Origin: an uncultured bacterium
Lineage (GTDB): Bacteria > Actinomycetota > Coriobacteriia > Coriobacteriales > Coriobacteriaceae
NCBI GenBank assembly: GCA_905215765.1
Contig: CAJMRP010000017.1
Coordinates: 1-23,709, forward strand
Reading direction: 5' to 3'
DNA length: 23,709 nt
Under the pieces are notes generated by a model, which saw only the letters and a list, made by a program, of their open reading frames with translations, was not told where the DNA came from and did not search any database. This document shows positions 1-7,525 of the stretch, piece by piece (position 1 is the first letter of the stretch; every line of letters begins with the position of its first letter). A program made the position numbers and the translations under genes.

Positions 1-1285
1 TCACCCGTGCGGGGTCGAGCCCTGCCAGTACCGCGATTTCGTGAGCGAAGTCGTACCAGGAGCATACCCCTTCGTTGGAAAAGTGGTAAGTCCCTTCGTT
101 TCCCCGGTATGCCCCCGAGGAGATCATGCGGTGTATGGCCCCGGCGAGGTCTGCGGCGTACGTGGGCGTTCCCGCCTGGTCGAAGACCACTTTTACCCGG
201 GGCGTCTGGGCCGTTAGCCGGAGCATGGTCTTGACGAAGTTGTGCCCCTCGCCGATGACCCAGGAGCTGCGCATGATGTAGTGGCGCGGGCACCCGGCCA
301 CGGCGATGTCGCCGGCGGCCTTGGTCTGGCCGTAGACGGACAGCGGGCTGAGGGGCTCCTCCTCGTCGTGCACCTCGGCGGTGCCGTCGAAGACGTAGTC
401 GGAGGATACGTGGACGAGCGTGATCCCGTGCCCGGCGCAGGTGCGCGCGAGCAGCGCCGGGCCGGTCGCATTGGCCTTCCAGGCGGTCACGCGGCCCTCG
501 GGGGTCTCCGCTTTATCCACGGCGGTGTAGGCGCCGCAGTTGATCACGGTGCCGTAGAGCGACCAGTCGTATTTGGAGTAGGCGTCCGGGTCGGACATGT
601 CGAAGGTGTCGATGTCGCAGAAGTCGAAGTCCTTGGCGACGCCGCGCTCCTCGGCGAGCGCGCGCACCGCATGGCCCAGCTGGCCGTTGCAGCCGGTGAC
701 GAGCGTCCTCTTGGGCGCCATGGGGACGACGTCCTTGAGCATCGGGTGGTTGAGGTCGGCCTCGGAGACGGTGGCCTCCGCGAGAGGGATCGGCCACTGG
801 ATGGCGAGCTCGGGGTCGGCGAGGTTCACGAAGGTGTAGGTCTTCTTGAGCTCGAGGGACCAGTGGGCGTCCACCAGGTAGGTGTAGGCGGTGCCGTCCT
901 CCAGGGCCTGGAAGGAGTTGCCCACGCCGCGCGGGACGTAGATGGCCTTGGACGGGTCGAGCGTGCAGGTGAACACCTTCCCGTAGGTCTCGCTGCCCTC
1001 GCGCAGGTCCACCCATGCGCCGAAGACGCTGCCGCGGGCCACCGAGATGAACTTGTCCCAGGGCTCGGCGTGGATGCCGCGGGTGACGCCGCGGCTGTCG
1101 TTGTAGGAGATGTTGTTCTGGACGGCCCTGAGGTCCGGGATGCCCAGGGCGGTCATCTTGGCGCGCTGCCAGTTCTCCTTGAACCAGCCGCGCGAGTCGC
1201 CGTGGACGGCGAGGTCGACGACCTTGAGGCCCCCGATGCCGGTCTCGGCGACGGCGAGGTCCTTCTCGAACGCGATGTCTGCCAT
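1..1285 (-). CDS. rmlCD: Bifunctional dTDP-4-dehydrorhamnose 3,5-epimerase / reductase (RmlC-RmlD fusion), 3' end outside window
   Basis: Catalyses the last two steps of dTDP-L-rhamnose synthesis in the cytoplasm: epimerisation of dTDP-4-keto-6-deoxyglucose, then NAD(P)H reduction. Residues 1 to ~190 are RmlC-like: a cupin-type core with RGIHAEPWDKF (the usual RGLH segment), VPRGVGNSFQAL, and a closing DPELAIQWP. From ~residue 193 an RmlD-type Rossmann domain begins with TGCNGQLG, followed by SSDYVFDGT and the catalytic YGQTK near residue 317. At least 428 codons are open to the left edge and no stop is seen. The ATG at 1285 is preceded by a strong AGGAGGGG and lies 12 bases after the rmlB stop, so it is co-transcribed with rmlB. 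Both activities being fused is known in some actinobacteria. I am sure of the family; that both halves are active is inferred from the motifs. Confidence 0.92.
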   Translation of the reverse strand, partial: MADIAFEKDLAVAETGIGGLKVVDLAVHGDSRGWFKENWQRAKMTALGIPDLRAVQNNISYNDSRGVTRGIHAEPWDKFISVARGSVFGAWVDLREGSETYGKVFTCTLDPSKAIYVPRGVGNSFQALEDGTAYTYLVDAHWSLELKKTYTFVNLADPELAIQWPIPLAEATVSEADLNHPMLKDVVPMAPKRTLVTGCNGQLGHAVRALAEERGVAKDFDFCDIDTFDMSDPDAYSKYDWSLYGTVINCGAYTAVDKAETPEGRVTAWKANATGPALLARTCAGHGITLVHVSSDYVFDGTAEVHDEEEPLSPLSVYGQTKAAGDIAVAGCPRHYIMRSSWVIGEGHNFVKTMLRLTAQTPRVKVVFDQAGTPTYAADLAGAIHRMISSGAYRGNEGTYHFSNEGVCSWYDFAHEIAVLAGLDPARV

Positions 1286-1297
1286 GTCTCTCCCCTC

Positions 1298-2317
1298 CTA
1301 CTGCCCCTGGGCGCGGTACCTGGCCTCGGTGGCCTCCTTGGCCGGGCGCCACCAGGACTCGTTTGCGACGTACCAGTCGATCGTCTGCTTCAGGCCCTCG
1401 GCGAAGTCGGTGTGCGCCGGCCTCCAGCCGAGCTCGCGCTGCAGCTTGGTCGAGTCGATGGCGTAGCGGCGGTCGTGGCCGGGGCGGTCGGCGACCCAGT
1501 CGAAGTCCTCGGGATCGCGCCCCATCGCCTCGAGGATCATGCGCAGGACCGTGATGTTGTTCTTCTCGCCGTCGGCGCCGATGAGGTAGGTCTCCCCCAT
1601 GCGGCCCTTGGTGAGGATGTCCCAGACGGCCGAGGAGTGGTCCTCGGTGTGGATCCAGTCGCGCACGTTCTCGCCGCGGCCGTAGAGCTTGGGGCGCACG
1701 CCGTCGATTATGTTGGTGATCTGGCGCGGGATGAACTTCTCCACGTGCTGGTAGGGGCCGTAGTTGTTGGAGCAGTTGGAGATCGTGGTGCGCAGGCCGT
1801 AGGTGCGGGTCCAGGCGCGCACGAGCATGTCGGAGGAAGCCTTCGTCGAGCTGTACGGCGAGGATGGGTGGTAAGGCGTCTCCTCCGTGAACTTGGCGGG
1901 GTCGTCGAGCGCCAGGTCGCCGTAGACCTCGTCGGTGGACACGTGGTGGTAGCGGATGCCGAATTTGCGGACGGCCTCCAGCAGGCGGAAGGTGCCCTCG
2001 ACGTTGGTGCGCAGGAACGGCTCGGGGTCGGCGATGGAGTTGTCGTTGTGGCTCTCGGCGGCGTAGTGCACGATCGCGTCGTGGCCCGGTACCAGCCTAT
2101 CGAGCAGCCCGGCGTCGCAGATGTCGCCCACGACGAGCTCCACGCGGTCGGAGGGCAGGCCCGCGATGTTCTCGGGGTTGCCGGCGTAGGTCAGCTTGTC
2201 CAGGACGGTCACGTGGGCCCCGGGGTGGTTATTCACGACGTAGTGCACGAAGTTGCTGCCGATGAAGCCGCAGCCGCCCGTGACGATGATGTTCTTAGGT
2301 TCAAAGATCTCAGACAT
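1298..2317 (-). CDS. rmlB: dTDP-glucose 4,6-dehydratase
   Basis: Converts dTDP-glucose to dTDP-4-keto-6-deoxyglucose, the second step of dTDP-rhamnose synthesis. The 339-residue protein is a normal length for the extended short-chain dehydrogenase family. It has the NAD-binding GGCGFIGSN near residue 11, an AAESHNDNSI segment matching the usual ESHVDRSI, the dehydratase signature STDEVYGD, the catalytic YSSTK, and the substrate-loop NNYGPYQ. The reading frame extends upstream to 2380, but I chose the ATG at 2317 because the family starts just before the Rossmann strand. There is no consensus Shine-Dalgarno site; instead AGATTGGATT lies just upstream, as it also does before rmlA. The gene follows the DUF4869/ATPase cassette by 75 bases and runs into rmlCD. 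Codon use is G/C-rich, unlike the cassette. Confidence 0.95.
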   Translation of the reverse strand: MSEIFEPKNIIVTGGCGFIGSNFVHYVVNNHPGAHVTVLDKLTYAGNPENIAGLPSDRVELVVGDICDAGLLDRLVPGHDAIVHYAAESHNDNSIADPEPFLRTNVEGTFRLLEAVRKFGIRYHHVSTDEVYGDLALDDPAKFTEETPYHPSSPYSSTKASSDMLVRAWTRTYGLRTTISNCSNNYGPYQHVEKFIPRQITNIIDGVRPKLYGRGENVRDWIHTEDHSSAVWDILTKGRMGETYLIGADGEKNNITVLRMILEAMGRDPEDFDWVADRPGHDRRYAIDSTKLQRELGWRPAHTDFAEGLKQTIDWYVANESWWRPAKEATEARYRAQGQ

Positions 2318-2392
2318 GAAAATCCAATCTGAAGCATGTACAGCTTCTTTAGTATGCCGCAGGAAGTGACGCCGCGACACTATTCAACAAAA

Positions 2393-3367
2393 CTATCGGA
2401 CATTTCGGCATGCGATAAGAGCCATAACCTTCGCAGAATTACTTCCCCTACAAAACGCCTCCGGAATGCAGTCTTTGTCGTAACGGAAGACCGAATTCCC
2501 AGTTTTATCGCGTAAGTACTTATAGAAGAAGTCCTCCCAGCTTTTAAACTTCTCACTGTTTATAAAGGCTTCTGGGGTTTCCAAAACCGCCTTAACATCT
2601 AACCCTGAAATTACGCCGGAGCTCAGCAGAAGCCACTCGAATGACTCGGGAAGACAAACCGTAACAGTATCGCGGTGAATGTCTTGCAGCTTAAGGACGC
2701 GGTCCGCATAGCACCCAAATGCCGCTCCGTCCGCGACAACAAACACGCGATCGTCGAAATGCTGATCCAACCAGCCCAAAATCGCGCTGTTCGTCATGGC
2801 CGAAGCGCAGGTAAGCTCACTGTCAGCGAAATGCCGTTCAAAGAACTGGAAACCAGACTTACTGTCCTCGCATAGAAGGATAGAAAAGTCCTGTTTTGGC
2901 GCCGACCGGGAAATAGCATAACGATGATTCCCGCGATCTTGATAAACAGGGACGAAAGAATGGTATTTTCCGCTCGTCTTAATCTTGTAAATCTCATCCA
3001 CGCTATACGGAAGATTGGGGAAATCAGCCCTTGAGATCAGCACGAAATAATTCGAGGAATACAGCACATGATGGGCAAACTCATCAGAATGGATCTCTTT
3101 TAAGCCCTCATCGACAAATACAATCGAGTCATGAACGGACGAAAGCTGGTTTCGCCAATCATAATCGGTCAGGGCGACACAGGGACAATCGCATTGCAAG
3201 GAAACGCCCGACTGCTCGCCCGTTCGCATGTAGTCTGCGACCATGTCAAACAGCGTCGTCTTACCCGTGCCGCTATCGCCACGCACAATAGTGATGTTCC
3301 GCTTGATGGTAAATGTGTACTTGGTTCCCCTACGGCGGGAAATCTTAACAAGATGCGAACCGTTCAT
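2393..3367 (-). CDS. P-loop ATPase with possible TOPRIM-like C-terminal half, function unknown
   Basis: A 324-residue protein that I do not recognise as any polysaccharide enzyme. Residues ~1-160 look like a compact P-loop NTPase: Walker A GDSGTGKTT (about residues 30-38), Walker B SIVFVDEG (acidic pair near 86-87), and a sensor-like strand FVLISR. From ~165 the pattern changes to ILLCEDSKSGFQFFE, then VFVVADGAAFG and CLPESFEWLLL. Hydrophobic strands ending in conserved acidic residues suggest a TOPRIM-like fold, as in OLD-type ATPase-nucleases; this is inference. The start is placed at the ATG because the upstream gene's TAG plus GTG creates an AGGTG ribosome site seven bases before it; a GTG nine bases upstream is an alternative. 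It is coupled to the DUF4869-like gene and is A/T-richer than rmlA and rmlB. It could belong to a defence or toxin-type pair. Confidence 0.72.
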   Translation of the reverse strand: MNGSHLVKISRRRGTKYTFTIKRNITIVRGDSGTGKTTLFDMVADYMRTGEQSGVSLQCDCPCVALTDYDWRNQLSSVHDSIVFVDEGLKEIHSDEFAHHVLYSSNYFVLISRADFPNLPYSVDEIYKIKTSGKYHSFVPVYQDRGNHRYAISRSAPKQDFSILLCEDSKSGFQFFERHFADSELTCASAMTNSAILGWLDQHFDDRVFVVADGAAFGCYADRVLKLQDIHRDTVTVCLPESFEWLLLSSGVISGLDVKAVLETPEAFINSEKFKSWEDFFYKYLRDKTGNSVFRYDKDCIPEAFCRGSNSAKVMALIACRNVR

Positions 3368-3376
3368 AAGCAGCAC

Positions 3377-3814
3377 CTACAGATACGGAATCGACTCGTG
3401 AATCAATTCGGCCATGTTATGAACGATTCGGCCGCTGTTCACGACTTTGATTTTAAAATCCTCGCGGCCAAAGTCCATCACATGATAGAGATTCACAACG
3501 AGCTTGCGGTCTTTCGCCATGTCGAGAATCCACTTGGCACAGTTGTCACCACAGGTAGAAGCGTTAAAAATATGCTTACGATCAAATCTCATAAGCAGCA
3601 GCGTTTTCACGCCACCAGAAAGCTGGAGTGGGGAGATGGATCCAAGCACAGGGCTTTCGATGACGTTTTCGGAGACAACAACCGATCGATCGACATCTTT
3701 AATTATCGAGACTGCATAGGGATCCGTAATCCAAGAAGACAGGTAAGAGTTTTTGAAATATGTCGCTGTGTTGTAAATCGCTTCTGGCATATCGCCAAAG
3801 TAGACGCTTAACAC
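3377..3814 (-). CDS. DUF4869-like protein, partner of the downstream ATPase
   Basis: A 145-residue soluble protein that matches my memory of DUF4869: an opening VYFGDMPEAIYNTATYF, a central ESPVLGSISPLQLSGGVKTL, the conserved NASTCGDNCAKW, and a late VVNSGRIVHNMAELIHES. No molecular function is known to me. No signal peptide or membrane segment is visible. I chose the GTG at 3814 (protein begins MLSVYFGD) because GGGAG lies seven bases upstream and family members begin at this point; the open frame continues to a TTG at 3826. It lies ~95 bases after rmlA, behind a terminator-like hairpin, so it may have its own promoter or depend on read-through. It is translationally linked to the ATPase gene that follows. 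The fixed pairing suggests one two-component function. Confidence 0.75.
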   Translation of the reverse strand: MLSVYFGDMPEAIYNTATYFKNSYLSSWITDPYAVSIIKDVDRSVVVSENVIESPVLGSISPLQLSGGVKTLLLMRFDRKHIFNASTCGDNCAKWILDMAKDRKLVVNLYHVMDFGREDFKIKVVNSGRIVHNMAELIHESIPYL

Positions 3815-3854
3815 ATCCACTCCCAATCATATTGTCTTTATGGTCAACGTAATC

Positions 3855-3890
3855 ATAACGAAAGGGGCCACCAGATAAACGGTGACCCCT
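3855..3890 (-). terminator. Terminator-like hairpin after rmlA
   Basis: On the minus strand AGGGGTCACC pairs with GGTGGCCCCT (positions 3881-3890 and 3863-3872, one mismatch) around an eight-base loop, followed by TTTCGTTATG. The stem is strong but the T run is short and interrupted. It lies 20 bases past the rmlA stop and before the DUF4869-like gene, so it would split the operon unless read through. Confidence 0.6.
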
Positions 3891-3909
3891 GAAAGAAAAC
3901 AAGCTTGCG

Positions 3910-4809
3910 CTAGTACTCGCGCGGGCTGTTGACGATCTCGCCGGCGGCGACCTTCTTCAGGTGCCGGCCGTAGACCGACTTGCCGTAGGCCTTGGCGGCC
4001 TCCTCCAGCTCGGCGGTCGTGATCCAGCCGTTCTCCCAGGCGATCTCCTCGGGGACCGAGACCGGCAGGTCCTGGGAGTGCTCCACGGCGCGGACGAACT
4101 CCGCGGCCTCGTGCAGGCTCTCCATGGTGCCGGTGTCCAGCCACGCGTAGCCGCGGCCGAGGGTGACCACGGACAGCGTCCCCTCCTCCAGGTACATCTG
4201 GTTGAGCGTGGTGATCTCCAGCTCGCCGCGGGCCGAGGGCCTCACCTCGTGCGCCTTGGCGGCCACGTCGCCCGGGTAGAAGTACAGGCCGGTGACGGCG
4301 TAGGAGCTCTTGGGGCGCTCGGGCTTCTCCTCGATGGAGACGGCCCTGCCCTCGCCGTCGAACTCCACGACGCCGAAGCGCTCGGGGTCGTCCACGTGGT
4401 AGCCGAAGACCGTGGCGCGGCCCGACTCGGCGTTCTGGACGGCGCGCGTCAGGTGGCGCGACAGGCCGTTGCCGTAGAAGATGTTGTCGCCGAGCACCAG
4501 CGCGCAAGGCTCGCCGGCGATGAACTCCTCGCCGATGGTGAATGCCTGCGCCAGGCCGTCGGGGCTGGGCTGCTCGGCGTAGGAGAGGTTCACGCCGTAG
4601 CGCGAGCCGTCCCCGAGCAGGCGCTCGAAGTTGGGGAGGTCGGTCGGGGTGGAGATGACCAGGATGTCCCGGATGCCCGCCAGCATGAGGGTGCTAAGCG
4701 GATAGTAGATCATGGGCTTGTCGTAGACCGGCAGCAGCTGCTTGGAGGTCACGAGCGTGAGCGGGTACAGGCGGGTGCCGGACCCGCCGGCGAGGATGAT
4801 GCCTTTCAT
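3910..4809 (-). CDS. rmlA: Glucose-1-phosphate thymidylyltransferase
   Basis: Joins dTTP and glucose-1-phosphate to give dTDP-glucose, the committed step toward dTDP-rhamnose. At 299 residues it matches the normal size of the short RmlA class. It begins MKGIILAGGSGTRLYPLT with the nucleotide-binding GGSGTRLYP, then KQLLPVYDKPMIYYPLS, LGDNIFYG, EEKPERPKS, and the C-terminal RGYAWLDTGT, all family hallmarks. The ATG at 4809 is preceded by AGGAT within an AGATTGGATT context resembling that of rmlB. It is the first rml gene after the flippase (31-base gap) and is markedly G/C-richer than the genes before it. A hairpin follows its stop codon. Identification is secure. Confidence 0.96.
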   Translation of the reverse strand: MKGIILAGGSGTRLYPLTLVTSKQLLPVYDKPMIYYPLSTLMLAGIRDILVISTPTDLPNFERLLGDGSRYGVNLSYAEQPSPDGLAQAFTIGEEFIAGEPCALVLGDNIFYGNGLSRHLTRAVQNAESGRATVFGYHVDDPERFGVVEFDGEGRAVSIEEKPERPKSSYAVTGLYFYPGDVAAKAHEVRPSARGELEITTLNQMYLEEGTLSVVTLGRGYAWLDTGTMESLHEAAEFVRAVEHSQDLPVSVPEEIAWENGWITTAELEEAAKAYGKSVYGRHLKKVAAGEIVNSPREY

Positions 4810-4840
4810 ATCCTAATCCAATCTAATTGAATGACATTTA

Positions 4841-6250
4841 CTAATGCTTAAGCCTGCTCAAACGCGAGGCGACGTTTTTCAATTCAGAATGATTAAGTAA
4901 AAGATAGCCAATATAAACTATCGAATACAGGAGTGCCGCCACTCCACCGGGCATGAGCTCGGTAAATAAGACGAAGGCAACTGTAAGCAAAATCTCCTGG
5001 AACGGCCTGGACGAACCCGCAGCACTTAACCTTTCATTTAAATATAGTTCGGACCACAGCGACCTTCCGATAATGCAGATTACAGCGCCACACAGGACAG
5101 CATCGAGTGAATCGAGAGCGAGAACACCGAATACCGAAAAGACGGTGCTGCAAATAACGGCAACGATATTCAACTTCAGGAGCAGCTGTTCTTTACGAAG
5201 AACCTTGAAATAGGTAGTACAACAAAGGCTCATCTTTGTATTAAAGACGCATATCGGGAGTAAGAGCGCAAAATATCTAAAGCTTTCGGAATATTGAGGA
5301 AGCCATGCCCCCAAAAACCAAACCATAGGGAAATAGAGTAAGTAGATCGCAGGGAAGATAAGCTCGATAGAATTTCTTATGCCAATGTAAAAACGAACCC
5401 TCTCATCATCAGAGCCTGTCCTAAGGGCAGGAAATAAGACCATGCTCGCCTGCGAGACGAAAGTGATGAAGAAATTCACCAGAGAAAGGGAGAACGAAAT
5501 TTTTGCAAAGGCGACAATACCCCAAAAATGATCGATAAGAAACCTGGATACGCCGAGGATCAGTGTGTCGGCGATATTCGCAATCATCAGCTTTACGCCA
5601 ACGACGATGCTGCGGGTACCATCCTTAAGTGCATTGCCAAAAGACATCGATTTAACGCGCAGGATATCTTTGCCCATCCAGGAACAATATATGAGCGCGA
5701 TAATCTTCGAGACGAGATACGCATAGACATAGGGGTGGTAATCCGAAACCTTAAATCCAATTAGAACAAGGAGAGGGACCAGGAACACCAGCCTGTCTAG
5801 CATTGTGGAGAACGAAAAGAGCTTAGTTTCATTCATGGCCTGAAAGACAAAGCCCAAATAACTTGTCAGGTTATAGACGACGGTGTAAAGCGCAAATGAC
5901 GCGACAACAAAAAATCGATTTGCATCATCGACAAGAGGCAGAGAAGCCAAAGTGATGCCGAGGCAAATCACTGCTTGAAAACAAGCACCGAAGATATATT
6001 GAGATTTGATCGAGCTCTTATCGATTTCCTCACGAGAGAGACCGCCGTTGATCAGGTAGACACCATCGTTCAGGCCAAGGTGGAAAAAGCCAGAATAGGT
6101 CGTATAGAACATGAACAGCTGCCAATAACCATAATCGGCAACACCGACGATTTTCGGCACGAGCAGCGACATGACGACACTGACCGATAGAGAAATAAAC
6201 TGTGCAGCAAACGCAATCATAGTGTTGCGTGCAATAGACGAATAATTCAT
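4841..6250 (-). CDS. Wzx-type polysaccharide repeat-unit flippase
   Basis: A 469-residue integral membrane protein of the MATE/MVF-type polysaccharide exporter family. It is expected to flip the undecaprenyl-diphosphate-linked oligosaccharide across the cytoplasmic membrane. The opening MNYSSIARNTMIAFAAQFISLS and PKIVGVADYGYWQLFMFYTTYSGFFHLGLNDG are characteristic. I count roughly twelve to fourteen hydrophobic stretches spread over the full length, such as ICLGITLASLPL and LVFLVPLLVLIGF. The start ATG has CGAGGT five bases upstream. It sits between the polymerase and rmlA, which is normal in a Wzx/Wzy locus. Base composition is distinctly A/T-rich, as usual for serotype-variable genes. Substrate specificity cannot be read from sequence. 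Confidence 0.9.
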   Translation of the reverse strand: MNYSSIARNTMIAFAAQFISLSVSVVMSLLVPKIVGVADYGYWQLFMFYTTYSGFFHLGLNDGVYLINGGLSREEIDKSSIKSQYIFGACFQAVICLGITLASLPLVDDANRFFVVASFALYTVVYNLTSYLGFVFQAMNETKLFSFSTMLDRLVFLVPLLVLIGFKVSDYHPYVYAYLVSKIIALIYCSWMGKDILRVKSMSFGNALKDGTRSIVVGVKLMIANIADTLILGVSRFLIDHFWGIVAFAKISFSLSLVNFFITFVSQASMVLFPALRTGSDDERVRFYIGIRNSIELIFPAIYLLYFPMVWFLGAWLPQYSESFRYFALLLPICVFNTKMSLCCTTYFKVLRKEQLLLKLNIVAVICSTVFSVFGVLALDSLDAVLCGAVICIIGRSLWSELYLNERLSAAGSSRPFQEILLTVAFVLFTELMPGGVAALLYSIVYIGYLLLNHSELKNVASRLSRLKH

Positions 6251-6283
6251 TTGACCTCGTTTGATTAAACTATCAACCTTGAT

Positions 6284-7516
6284 TTATTCAGAAATCAAAA
6301 TAGGCCCTGACTCATACAAATTTGAATGCCGAGCACTCGCTCTGCCCAGGGCGAGTCCACAGGTAGCGAACAAGATCACCGTTGGCACCCACCAACCAAG
6401 CTCGCAGTAAAACATGAACTCCGCACAGCATATACAGGAAACGGAAAAAAGCACTTGATCAAGTTCACAATCTGACTTGAACGAACTGATGCCAGCGGAA
6501 ATCAGCAAGGATGCAAAACTACAAATTCCAAGAAAACCATATTCATACAGCATTGCAAGGAAACCGTTGTCTACCGTTGAAAAACCACTGATTTCAACTG
6601 TGGTGTCCAACATGGTTATGCGACTACTGCCATAACCATTTCCAGTAAGCCAAAACAGCGGTCTGCTTAGGAAGCTATGAATAATGTAGGAAATCGCTCC
6701 AGAGCGCTGGCTATATGACACATCAGTTTCAAGTTCACCAAATCGTGAACCAACAAAGTTAAACAGACCAGACTTGTAAAGCATGAAAACGAGCAGCAAT
6801 ACAGCTGGGGTTAAAAGGGCAATTAAATTCCATTTAGAATACTCAGGATTCTTTAGGCGAAAAACCAGGTACACCAATGCTGAAGCCGTGAGAATGATCC
6901 AAGCGCTACGGCTCTTTGTCAGAAGCAGAGCGACCAAAAGAACCACAGAGTATAAGAGACGTTTCATTTTGCTTGTCTCCAATTTAAAGTTGATTACCAC
7001 CGCAATAACTATCATTTGACCAAATACGATTGCATGTCCGAAAAAACTACGCAGTCGATACAGAGATGGATTATCAATCGTTATAGTTTGCAGAAAAGAA
7101 AAAGAACCATTTGTAACTAATCGTTGACCTAAAACAATTTCAAGGACAAAGCTAAATAGGCAGGCGAACACGGTTATATTGCGAAGCATGAGCAATGCAG
7201 CCCCAACCCAGCCATCGTTCTTTTCTTTACCGTAAATAAAACCAAGAAGAATACAGAAGAAGTACGAGCAGACCGTAAGGAGGGATTCATCCATGCTTCG
7301 GGACGCAAACGCAATGGCAGAAAAGAAAATTATCGCGCCCGACACGGCAACAGGAATGGCGTTATCTAAAAGAACTTTATAAAGACGCCCAGAAAGAACT
7401 TCTTTGAAAACGAGCAATCCTAGAACTATAAAAAATAACCCTTTAACAGGAGAAATAACGCTTAGGATTGCGGCGAAAATCAAAATAGTGAATTCGTTAG
7501 TTAAGAGCTCAAGCAT
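6284..7516 (-). CDS. Wzy-type polymerase / O-antigen ligase family membrane protein
   Basis: A 410-residue protein made largely of hydrophobic helices, about ten to twelve, for example LFFIVLGLLVF, IPVAVSGAIIFFSAIAFA and LLYSVVLLVALLLT. The segment TKSRSAWIILTASALVYLVF followed by a large hydrophilic loop (about residues 245-310, with GNGYGSSR and DNGFLAMLYEYGFLG) is typical of O-antigen ligase/polymerase proteins (PF04932). It would join flipped repeat units on the outer face of the membrane. The frame opens at GTG 7525, but the ATG at 7516 is preferred: the upstream stop TAG and that GTG form an AGGTG ribosome site six bases before it. It is translationally linked to the preceding GT2 gene. 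A ligase role instead of a polymerase role cannot be excluded. Confidence 0.85.
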   Translation of the reverse strand: MLELLTNEFTILIFAAILSVISPVKGLFFIVLGLLVFKEVLSGRLYKVLLDNAIPVAVSGAIIFFSAIAFASRSMDESLLTVCSYFFCILLGFIYGKEKNDGWVGAALLMLRNITVFACLFSFVLEIVLGQRLVTNGSFSFLQTITIDNPSLYRLRSFFGHAIVFGQMIVIAVVINFKLETSKMKRLLYSVVLLVALLLTKSRSAWIILTASALVYLVFRLKNPEYSKWNLIALLTPAVLLLVFMLYKSGLFNFVGSRFGELETDVSYSQRSGAISYIIHSFLSRPLFWLTGNGYGSSRITMLDTTVEISGFSTVDNGFLAMLYEYGFLGICSFASLLISAGISSFKSDCELDQVLFSVSCICCAEFMFYCELGWWVPTVILFATCGLALGRASARHSNLYESGPILISE

Positions 7517-7525
7517 TCTAAACAC

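Noticed and set aside
242..2332. Open plus-strand frame of 696 codons opposite rmlB and rmlCD
   Set aside because: It is the antisense shadow of G/C-rich genes. The protein has valine/glycine/alanine-rich low-complexity sequence and no motifs, while the minus strand encodes complete rml enzymes with ribosome sites.
3961..4830. 289-codon plus-strand frame opposite rmlA
   Set aside because: Antisense shadow of a G/C-rich gene; composition is typical of such shadows and no start signal is present.
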